In this document: piece by piece, positions 1-7,054 of the stretch | How positions within the stretch are numbered: the first letter of the stretch is position 1 | Layout of the letters: the number at the start of each line of letters is the position of its first letter | Assembly (NCBI GenBank): GCA_022615465.1 | Contig: JAKEGR010000140.1 | Location: forward strand, 1 to 7,054 | DNA length: 7,054 bases | DNA from: Planctomycetota bacterium | Lineage (GTDB): Bacteria; Planctomycetota; Planctomycetia; Pirellulales; Lacipirellulaceae | Direction: 5' to 3' | Notes under the pieces: model-generated | Database searches by the model: none | Seen by the model: only the letters and a program-made list of their open reading frames with translations | What the model was told of the DNA's origin: nothing | Program-made: the position numbers and the translations under genes

Positions 1-41
1 CCGACTCCACGCGGCAGTGCCGCCAATTGGTCCCGACTCAT
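1..41 (-). CDS. 5' end of an unidentified gene running off the left edge
   Basis: An ATG on the minus strand (39-41) opens a frame with no stop to the window edge. It gives 13 complete codons, reading MSRDQLAALPRGV. A strong Shine-Dalgarno stretch, GGGAGGAG (minus strand of 47-54), sits about 5 to 7 bases upstream, which is the best ribosome binding site in the window and the main reason for this call. A possible promoter lies further upstream (131-159), and the intrinsic terminator at 175-217 would insulate the gene from the RNA transcribed before it. Too little protein is present to recognise a family, so no function is suggested. The alternative is a chance ATG behind a purine-rich stretch. 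Confidence 0.5.
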   Translation of the reverse strand, partial: MSRDQLAALPRGV

Positions 42-130
42 CAGATCTCCTCCCAGAAAAAGTGGAATCAAAAACCGAAAACACCCCTGGCGACACGCCG
101 CAACGCCGCGGTGCCAACTCACCGGTTTCC

Positions 131-159
131 TCTATATTTTCCGAGTTCCAAAATCCCAA
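131..159 (-). promoter_or_regulatory. Possible sigma70-type promoter for the left-edge gene
   Basis: On the minus strand, TTGGGA (154-159) and TATAGA (131-136) are separated by exactly 17 bases, within an AT-rich patch that contrasts with the GC-rich surroundings. Transcription would start near 124 and give a leader of roughly 80 bases before the ATG at 41. Both hexamers deviate from consensus, so this is only a candidate. It lies downstream of the terminator at 175-217, where an independent promoter would be expected if the upstream RNA is a separate unit. Confidence 0.35.
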
Positions 160-174
160 ACTTGCGATGAAGGC

Positions 175-217
175 AAACAAAAAAGGCCCGCCGAGGTGAA
201 TACCTCGGGGACCCTTT
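175..217 (-). terminator. Strong intrinsic (Rho-independent) terminator
   Basis: On the minus strand a perfect 7-bp stem, CCGAGGT (202-208) with ACCTCGG (191-197), closes an ATTC tetraloop. After a one-base bulge at 190 the stem continues for about nine more pairs, including two G-U pairs, between 209-217 and 181-189. A run of six T (179-184) and then GTTT follows directly, as expected for an intrinsic terminator. The plus strand has only CCCTTTGG after the hairpin, so the terminator works best for leftward transcription. Since no leftward protein gene lies between it and glgA, it points to a non-coding transcript. Confidence 0.8.
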
Positions 218-318
218 GGAATTTCAGAATACTCGTTAGCTATTCTCTATCGATGAGCAACAAAACGACGGCGGGACAAACAACGCCCGCCCAACTGCGG
301 GAGCGAACCGGCACACAG
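175..318 (-). ncRNA. Candidate structured small RNA of about 140 nt
   Basis: This minus-strand unit is bounded by a near-consensus promoter (324-351) and a strong intrinsic terminator (175-217). The predicted transcript folds locally into consecutive stem-loops. SL1 pairs AACTG (316-320) with CAGTT (293-297). SL2 pairs GGCGGG (286-291) with CCCGCC (270-275) around a 10-base loop. SL3 pairs AGAATA (241-246) with TATTCT (226-231) around a 9-base loop. The terminator hairpin follows. I see no ribosome binding site and only a 26-codon GTG frame (236-316) that would begin almost at the transcription start. The sequence does not match my recollection of 6S RNA, small SRP RNA, tmRNA or RNase P RNA. 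It could instead be a regulatory leader of the left-edge gene, but no antiterminator partner is obvious and that gene seems to have its own promoter. Confidence 0.55.
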
Positions 319-323
319 TTCTG

Positions 324-351
324 ATTATACCGCAACGGAACCCCGCGTCAA
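324..351 (-). promoter_or_regulatory. Near-consensus sigma70-type promoter, leftward
   Basis: On the minus strand the -35 hexamer TTGACG (346-351, five of six matches) and a perfect -10 hexamer TATAAT (324-329) are separated by 16 bases. Transcription would start around 316-319 and run left into the structured RNA. This is the strongest promoter match I find in the window. It faces away from glgA, so the stretch 352-677 separates two diverging transcription units. Confidence 0.65.
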
Positions 352-677
352 TGCTTTTCAGGAGGTTGGCCAGATCGCCAAATTGATGAGGGTGTCCGGA
401 AATTGGCAGTCACATAGCGACTGACAGTTGAGACGATATCATGCGATTCAATAAGAACGTTGACGACGACGGTACTCCCGCCCTGCTGGGCGCCCGGTTC
501 AGGATATGCCGATGCTAACGGACGTGGTCAACACTCCAATCGAGTGACGTGGCTCGCCAAGTCTCAATAAGGTCGGCAAACTATGCCGATCTGGTCGGAT
601 GTGCTAGGCTCACAGTGGGCGCGAACTGAATCCAGTTGCGGCCCGAAAGCCCGAGTGCGGGTCCGGAGAGAAGAGTC
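352..677. other. Intergenic region between the leftward RNA promoter and glgA
   Basis: I see no convincing gene in these 326 bases. A 25-codon ATG frame (441-518, plus) has no ribosome binding site. The best promoter for glgA is poor: TTGAGA (428-433) with AATAAG (450-455), 16 bases apart. A 9-base direct repeat, TATGCCGAT, occurs at 505-513 and 582-590. Near the glgA start, a small hairpin pairs CCCG (650-653) with CGGG (658-661), three bases before the GGAGAG ribosome binding site at 664-669. A 5-bp hairpin, AACTG (624-628) with CAGTT (633-637), lies further upstream. None of these is strong enough to name as a regulatory element. Confidence 0.5.
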
Positions 678-2177
678 GTGAAAATCCTGTTTGCTACCAC
701 TGAAGCGGTGCCATTTGCCAAGACGGGCGGGCTGGGCGATGTCTGTGGCAGCCTGCCGCTCGAACTGGCCAAACTGGGTCACGAGCCGGTCGTCGTTCTG
801 CCAGCATTTCGTCAGGCCCTCACATGCGGCCGGCCAATCGAGCGGACCGGCATCACGTTCGAGGTGCCGATTGGCCGGAAGATGGTTGCCGGGACGTTCC
901 TGCGGAGCAGCCTGCCCGGCGATCAGGTGCCCGTCTATCTGGTTGAGAACAAACAGTATTACGACCGGCCGGAACTCTATCGCGAGAACGGTCGCGATTA
1001 CAAAGACAATTGCGAGCGATTCGTCTTCTTCTGTCGGGCAGTGCTGGAGGCCATCCCGCTCTTGGATCTTGGAACCGAGCTGGTCCATTGCCACGATTGG
1101 CCGGCCGGCCTCATCCCTGCTTATTTGAAAACCGAACTCGCGGGCGTGCCGCCATATGACGCGATCGCCAGCTTCATGACGATCCACAACATCGCCTACC
1201 AGGGCAATTTCTGGCACTGGGACATGGAACTGACAGGCATCGATTGGAAATACTTCAACTGGCGGCAGATGGAGTTCTTCGGCAACCTGAGCTTTCTCAA
1301 GACCGGACTCGCGTTTGCCGATGTGCTCACGACGGTCAGCCCGCGCTATGCCCAGGAGATTCAATCCTCGCCGCTCGGCGCGGGGATGGAAGGCGTGCTG
1401 CAAAACCGGCGCGACGACCTGGTTGGGATCATCAATGGCGTTGATTATCGCCAATGGAATCCGGAGACGGATCCCCACTTAGGCGGCAACAATTACGGCG
1501 TCGACACGTTTGTCGAGGGAAAACGGGCCTGCAAGGCGGCGCTCCAACGGGAAATGGGCCTGCCGCTTTCGCCCGACCAGCCTCTTGTGGCGATGATCGG
1601 TCGGTTGGCCGACCAGAAGGGCTTTGATCTCGTGGCCAGCGTGATTGGCCATTGGGCCGAAGTTCCCAATGTGGGGTGGATTATTCTCGGAACGGGTGAG
1701 CCGCAGTATGAGCAGGCGTTCATCGATTTGGCCCGGCAATTCCCCGAAAAAATTGCGGTACGCATTGGGTTCTCGAACGAGCTGGCGCATCGGATCGAGG
1801 CCGGGGCCGATATCTTCCTGATGCCGAGCCGCTACGAGCCGTGCGGATTGAACCAGCTTTTTAGTTTGAAGTATGGCACGGTACCGGTGGTCCATGCGAC
1901 GGGCGGACTCAGCGACACGATCACGAACGCCACGGAAGAAACGCTCGCGGCGGGAACGGCCAATGGGTTTAGCTTCGATCAATACACGGCCGCCGCGCTT
2001 GCCGCCACGCTGGGGCGCGCCTGCCAGGCTTACGCGAATCGTCCGCTGTGGGAGCAGCTCATTCGTACCGGGATGCAGCAGGATTGGTCCTGGAAACATA
2101 GCGCGATCGAGTACGGCCAGTTGTATGAGCACACCCTGGCCCGGGCAGGCCACGCAATGTGCCAGGAATCGTTGTAG
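678..2177 (+). CDS. glgA: Glycogen synthase (ADP-glucose-dependent, GT5)
   Basis: Transfers glucose from ADP-glucose to the non-reducing ends of alpha-1,4-glucan in the cytoplasm. The 499-residue product is close to the usual bacterial length (E. coli about 477). The N-terminal KTGGLGD (K15, D21) is the GT5 nucleotide-sugar loop. H170 in TIHNIAYQG matches E. coli H161 as I recall that sequence. The C-terminal Rossmann lobe carries GRLADQKG (R309, K314) and EPCGLNQL (E387), the conserved acidic and nucleotide-binding motifs. NGVDYRQWNPETD is another family signature. I chose GTG 678 over the TTG at 636 because GGAGAG (664-669) is well spaced and the protein then begins MKILFATTEAVPFAKTGG, where GlgA proteins normally start. 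It is the first gene of the alpha-glucan module; the galT-like gene follows after 51 bases. No glgC is present here. All expected motifs are intact. Confidence 0.97.
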   Translation: MKILFATTEAVPFAKTGGLGDVCGSLPLELAKLGHEPVVVLPAFRQALTCGRPIERTGITFEVPIGRKMVAGTFLRSSLPGDQVPVYLVENKQYYDRPELYRENGRDYKDNCERFVFFCRAVLEAIPLLDLGTELVHCHDWPAGLIPAYLKTELAGVPPYDAIASFMTIHNIAYQGNFWHWDMELTGIDWKYFNWRQMEFFGNLSFLKTGLAFADVLTTVSPRYAQEIQSSPLGAGMEGVLQNRRDDLVGIINGVDYRQWNPETDPHLGGNNYGVDTFVEGKRACKAALQREMGLPLSPDQPLVAMIGRLADQKGFDLVASVIGHWAEVPNVGWIILGTGEPQYEQAFIDLARQFPEKIAVRIGFSNELAHRIEAGADIFLMPSRYEPCGLNQLFSLKYGTVPVVHATGGLSDTITNATEETLAAGTANGFSFDQYTAAALAATLGRACQAYANRPLWEQLIRTGMQQDWSWKHSAIEYGQLYEHTLARAGHAMCQESL

Positions 2178-2228
2178 GGCGATTTGCGGCAACCACGCCC
2201 TTCCTCAGACATCGTGAACGGACCCGCC

Positions 2229-3356
2229 GTGCCTGAATTGCGAACAGACTGGCTCACCGGCCGCAGCGTGATCGTGGCCGAGAATCGCGCCGACCGACCG
2301 AATGAATTTGCCAACGAACTCTCTCAGGCAGGAATCGCCGCATTGGGCGGGGCGGATTCCCCGGACGGAACCGCGGCGGGTGATCCTCGGGCTGCTCGCG
2401 CGGCCGGGCCGGGCTGCCCTTTCTGTCCGGGACACGAACGCGACACGCCGCCTGCCGTTTACGAGCAATGCGACGACGAGGGGCATTGGCAAGTTCGCGT
2501 CATCCCCAACAAATACCCGGCCGTGACGTGGACTGCCAACGCGGCCAGGCCTGCTCCGCCCGTGGAAGCGATCGTCGCTGAGTTTCCCTCCGCGGAAATC
2601 TCGCTGGCTCCGGCGATGGCGAATAACACCCAGGCTGGCGAGGTGGCTACTGCGGCCTTCGGCGCGCATGAGGTAATCATCGAATCCTCGCGACACCTGC
2701 TGCAAACTGCCGCGTTGTCGATCCGCGAGCTGCGCAACGTTCTGGCAGCCTACTTCGCGCGGTTGCAGCACTGGCGAGAAGACGGTCGACTGAAATACGC
2801 ACTCGTGTTCAAGAACCAAGGGCCTGCCGCTGGCGCCTCGCTCGGACATCTGCACAGCCAACTCATGGCCTTGCCCGCCGTACCGCCCAACATCATCGCC
2901 GAGTTGCGCCGCGCGGAGCAGATGTTTCGCCGCACGGGCGATTGTCCCTATTGCCGGCTGATTGCCCGGGAGCGCGCGGCGGGCCAACGCATCGTACTGG
3001 AACGTGACGGCTTTGTCGCTTTCTGTCCCGCGGCCAGTTTGCAGCCATTGGAAACCTGGCTGCTGCCGGCAGATCATGAGGCGTCGTTCGAAACGCCGTC
3101 ACAGGCTGATAGGTTGGATCGGCTGGCCGGCACGCTCCATACGCTGATTGCTCGTCTTGAAACGCTTCTTCCCGGAGCGAACTACAACCTGTTTGTGCGG
3201 ACGATGCCGTGGCTGCCCAACGTGGAGCCGTGGTCGCACTGGCGGATCGAATTGCTGCCAAGGGTGGCATCACTGGCCGGCATAGAACTCGGCGCCGGCG
3301 TCCACATCAATCCATTCTCGCCCGAGCATGCCGCCAGTCGGTTGCGGCTTGCCTGA
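2229..3356 (+). CDS. GalT-like nucleotidyltransferase, possibly ADP-glucose phosphorylase
   Basis: Member of the galactose-1-phosphate uridylyltransferase branch of the HIT superfamily, 375 residues. These enzymes move a nucleotide between a sugar phosphate and another acceptor through a nucleotidyl-histidine intermediate. A zinc-type CPFC (C63, C66) is followed by VIPNKYPA, then H156 after ESSR, and the active-site H207-L208-H209-S210-Q211, with H209 the likely nucleophile. A second CPYC (C239, C242) and a C-terminal GAGVHINP complete the fold. Classical GalT has HPH; here the middle residue is leucine. The region around KNQGPAAGAS and MALPAVPP closely resembles Arabidopsis ADP-glucose phosphorylase as I remember it. 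With glgA directly upstream, ADP-glucose is a plausible substrate, though UDP-hexose activity cannot be excluded. The start is uncertain: GTG 2229 gives the family-typical beginning MPELRTDWLTGR, while GTG 2214 and TTG 2184 are alternatives. Probably cotranscribed with glgA. Confidence 0.9.
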   Translation: MPELRTDWLTGRSVIVAENRADRPNEFANELSQAGIAALGGADSPDGTAAGDPRAARAAGPGCPFCPGHERDTPPAVYEQCDDEGHWQVRVIPNKYPAVTWTANAARPAPPVEAIVAEFPSAEISLAPAMANNTQAGEVATAAFGAHEVIIESSRHLLQTAALSIRELRNVLAAYFARLQHWREDGRLKYALVFKNQGPAAGASLGHLHSQLMALPAVPPNIIAELRRAEQMFRRTGDCPYCRLIARERAAGQRIVLERDGFVAFCPAASLQPLETWLLPADHEASFETPSQADRLDRLAGTLHTLIARLETLLPGANYNLFVRTMPWLPNVEPWSHWRIELLPRVASLAGIELGAGVHINPFSPEHAASRLRLA

Positions 3357-3547
3357 CCGCCAGCGAAGCTCGCGGGTGAGCAATTGGCTCAGACCGTGCA
3401 ACCCAACATCGTCACAAACACTGTCGTGGCCGGTGGTGCATGTTATTCCGATCAGTGAATCCAATCACGTTTCTCTGCATGATGCGTTAGTTTTTGACGA
3501 TTCGGTAACATGTGGACCTTGCCGGGCAGCTTGCCGGCGATAAGGAT

Positions 3548-3563
3548 CCTGCCGCGTGGCAGG
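3548..3563. repeat. Inverted repeat / hairpin in the GH57 upstream region
   Basis: CCTGCC (3548-3553) pairs perfectly with GGCAGG (3558-3563) around a GCGT tetraloop. No T-run follows on either strand. It may be a structured leader element or a chance palindrome in GC-rich DNA. Confidence 0.4.
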
Positions 3564-3604
3564 CGCGGTTTATGCCGGTCGTTACGAGGCATTCACATAG
3601 ACGC

Positions 3605-3627
3605 GTTCTACCGATTTGCGGTAGGAT
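3605..3627. repeat. Second hairpin in the GH57 upstream region
   Basis: CTACCG (3608-3613) pairs perfectly with CGGTAG (3619-3624) around an ATTTG loop. The stem can extend by one A-U and two G-U pairs to 3605-3627 when read as plus-strand RNA. No T-run follows. The G-U extension only pairs on the plus strand, which weakly favours a role in the rightward transcript. Confidence 0.4.
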
Positions 3628-3765
3628 CGAGATTTCACCGGTTATTCCTCTTGCTCTGTCTGCCGCTGCTGCGAGGGGGCCGGAGAGTGAATCCGTGACG
3701 CCGCGAGGCTGCCGCGCCGACGCATGTTCACCGCAACCGCTTTTTCGCCAGCAGAGTTTTCTCCG

Positions 3766-6012
<2,247 letters not shown>

Positions 6013-6013
6013 G

Positions 6014-6697
6014 TCAATCGGAACCACCAAGGGCGGGCCAGTCGACCTCCCGGTCGAACGTGCCGCCATGGGACACGGCCGCCAGGAGCGGCGGCACGCA
6101 ACAGCGCGCCAGTTCATCGGCATTACTCTCGCTGCTCGGGTCGTCGGTTGCCGGCTGGGGTGAATTGAGCACGATGCCAGCCACGTCGATCCCATCGCAG
6201 TAAGTGCTGGCCGTGATGAGCGTTTGCAGCGTGGCGTTGATCGTGCCAAGAACGTTGGCCGCCACGACGACCAGCGGGTAGCCAAACTCGGCCGCCAGAT
6301 CGGCGTTGTAATCCTCGTCGCTGATGGGCGACATCAACCCGCCGGCCCCCTCGACCAGCACGATCTCGCACGCCTCGCGCCAAAAAGCAATCCCGTCGCG
6401 CAGTAGCTGGGGATCGACCTGCCGTCCCTCGGCCCTGGCCGCCAAATGGGGCGCCAGCGGGGCGGCAAACCTCTGTGGACAAACCTGCTCAAGCGTTCCG
6501 GGTCGTCCCGCTGCTTCCCACAACGCGATGGCATCAGGCGAGACGAACTGCCCGCCGTGTGGCTCGCAACCGCTGGCCGCCGGCTTGTAGACGCCGACGC
6601 GTTTCCCCGCGGCGTGCAGCCCGCGCGCGATCAACGCTGCAACATAGGTCTTGCCGACGCCGGTGCCCGTGCCCGTGATAAATAACCCGCATGTCAT
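6014..6697 (-). CDS. bioD: Dethiobiotin synthetase
   Basis: Forms the ureido ring of dethiobiotin from 7,8-diaminononanoate, CO2 and ATP, the penultimate step of biotin synthesis in the cytoplasm. The 227-residue product matches the usual length (E. coli about 225). The Walker A loop GTGTGVGKT ends at K16-T17. YKPAASG includes K38, the counterpart of the substrate lysine. PLAPHLAA is the conserved substrate-side loop, and VEGAGGLMSP (E116) is the second conserved phosphate-side loop. LGTINATL follows, with alanine where the family often has histidine. ATG 6695-6697 is chosen because the protein then begins directly at the first strand before Walker A; the longer frame from 6829 adds 44 residues that look non-native. 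No clear ribosome binding site precedes the ATG, but a 26-codon ORF overlaps it by ATGA and could couple translation. Its stop lies one base from the convergent GH57 stop. Confidence 0.97.
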   Translation of the reverse strand: MTCGLFITGTGTGVGKTYVAALIARGLHAAGKRVGVYKPAASGCEPHGGQFVSPDAIALWEAAGRPGTLEQVCPQRFAAPLAPHLAARAEGRQVDPQLLRDGIAFWREACEIVLVEGAGGLMSPISDEDYNADLAAEFGYPLVVVAANVLGTINATLQTLITASTYCDGIDVAGIVLNSPQPATDDPSSESNADELARCCVPPLLAAVSHGGTFDREVDWPALGGSD

Positions 6698-6774
6698 GTC
6701 TGCGAAGCCGGGGTCTGGTCCATTTTTCGGCCATCCAGCCACAACCACACCGTACCAGCGTCGACCGAAAACAT
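6694..6774 (-). CDS. Possible 26-residue ORF overlapping the bioD start
   Basis: Between aroE and bioD an ATG (6772-6774, minus) opens 26 codons, reading MFSVDAGTVWLWLDGRKMDQ and six more residues. It ends in a TGA that overlaps the bioD start codon as ATGA. A purine-rich stretch, AAGGGGGG (minus strand of 6783-6790), lies about eight bases upstream and could serve as a ribosome binding site. bioD itself lacks one, so the small ORF could deliver ribosomes to bioD by translational coupling. The peptide matches nothing I recognise and has no clear signal or membrane segment. A chance frame is at least as likely. Confidence 0.25.
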   Translation of the reverse strand: MFSVDAGTVWLWLDGRKMDQTPASQT

Positions 6775-6797
6775 GGTCCTGCCCCCCTTCCCTTCGT

Positions 6798-7054
6798 CTA
6801 CAAGCCGAGAAACTCCTCGCCCGCTTCACGCATGGCCGCCCTGTCCGGGCTTACGCCAGTCCACTGCTCGAGCGCCAGCGCGGTTTGCTCGACGTACAGA
6901 TCGAGGCCGTTGATGATCGAACAGCCGTGCTCGGCCGCCTGCCGCGTCAACCAGGTATGCGACGTGTTGTAGGCCACGTCGGCCACGACCAGCGGAGCGC
7001 TCAGTGTGGCTGCATCAATCGGCAACTTCGCGTCCGGATGCTCCGTGCTGAGCG
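6798..7054 (-). CDS. aroE: Shikimate dehydrogenase, C-terminal part (5' end beyond window)
   Basis: Reduces 3-dehydroshikimate to shikimate with NADPH in the aromatic amino acid pathway. About 85 C-terminal codons are present; the frame is open to the window edge, so the TTG at 7023-7025 is an internal leucine codon, not the start. LVVADVAYN corresponds to the family's VxDxVYNP strand after the NADP-binding domain. The helix containing GLDLYVEQTALALEQWTG matches the AroE GxxMLVxQ substrate-side motif, with the glutamine kept. A typical MREAGEEFLGL tail ends in TAG. The catalytic Lys/Asp and NADP loop would be outside the window. Whether this is a single-domain AroE or the end of an AroD-AroE fusion cannot be told here. 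bioD follows on the same strand after 100 bases, so the two may share a transcript although their pathways are unrelated. Confidence 0.93.
   Translation of the reverse strand, partial: LSTEHPDAKLPIDAATLSAPLVVADVAYNTSHTWLTRQAAEHGCSIINGLDLYVEQTALALEQWTGVSPDRAAMREAGEEFLGL

Larger units (their letters stand above)
3357..3765. other. Intergenic region before the GH57 gene, with two small hairpins
   Basis: No convincing gene is present. Two overlapping short frames starting at 3510 (62 codons) and 3512 (85 codons) lack a ribosome binding site and recognisable content. A tandem 8-base repeat, CTTGCCGG, occurs at 3518-3525 and 3530-3537. Two perfect 6-bp hairpins follow (3548-3563 and 3605-3627). 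No T-run follows either, so they are not classical terminators. A TTGACG at 3494-3499 resembles a -35 hexamer but has no -10 partner at normal spacing. The region is less GC-rich than the genes on either side and may hold the end of the glgA transcript, a promoter and a leader for the GH57 gene. Confidence 0.5.

Noticed and set aside
236..316. 26-codon GTG frame inside the candidate small RNA (minus)
   Set aside because: It would start at about the transcription start with no ribosome binding site, and its codons cross the SL1 and SL2 stems. It shows no run of regulatory codons as in a leader peptide.
441..518. 25-codon ATG frame upstream of glgA
   Set aside because: There is no ribosome binding site and no recognisable product, and its length is within chance.
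505..590. 9-base direct repeat TATGCCGAT at 505-513 and 582-590
   Set aside because: Two copies of a 9-mer within about 300 bases are not far from chance, and no palindromic or operator-like symmetry surrounds them.
636..677. Upstream TTG start that would add 14 residues to GlgA
   Set aside because: The extension is not family-like and the GTG at 678 has a better-placed ribosome binding site.
564..1478. 304-codon minus-strand frame, and a neighbouring one at 1479-2192
   Set aside because: Both lie opposite intact glgA with all its motifs and have no recognisable content.
2205..3077. 290-codon minus-strand frame opposite the galT-like gene
   Set aside because: It is a shadow of a well-supported gene and has no family motifs.
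3494..3499. TTGACG resembling a -35 hexamer upstream of the GH57 gene
   Set aside because: No acceptable -10 hexamer occurs 15-19 bases downstream.

Overview
The window looks like a GC-rich bacterial chromosome segment, most likely from a planctomycete of the Pirellula/Rhodopirellula type. That assignment is an inference from the style of the proteins, the GTG starts with weak ribosome binding sites, and the combination of a glgA / galT-like / GH57 run with bioD and aroE. No mobile element, CRISPR array, tRNA or rRNA is visible.

Layout. The left edge (1-41, minus) holds the first 13 codons of an unidentified gene with a strong Shine-Dalgarno sequence and a possible promoter at 131-159. Upstream of it, also on the minus strand, is a compact unit that fits a free-standing small RNA of about 140 nt: a near-consensus sigma70-type promoter (TTGACG, 16 nt, TATAAT; 324-351), three small stem-loops, then a strong intrinsic terminator (175-217). 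Bases 352-677 are the non-coding leader of the rightward genes.

From 678 to 6012 three plus-strand genes form an alpha-glucan module. They are glycogen synthase GlgA (678-2177), a GalT/HIT-superfamily nucleotidyltransferase (2229-3356) and a TLGT-like GH57 4-alpha-glucanotransferase/amylase (3766-6012). A 409-bp gap before the GH57 gene contains two small hairpins. GlgA polymerises ADP-glucose and the GH57 enzyme trims or reshuffles the glucan. The middle enzyme, which a homology pipeline would call galactose-1-phosphate uridylyltransferase, resembles plant ADP-glucose phosphorylase at several motifs and lacks the proline of the classical HPH motif. It may therefore act on ADP-glucose rather than in the Leloir pathway.

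The right end is on the minus strand: a 5'-truncated aroE (shikimate dehydrogenase) followed by bioD (dethiobiotin synthetase). A possible 26-codon ORF between them overlaps the bioD start by ATGA. bioD and the GH57 gene converge with a single base between their stop codons.
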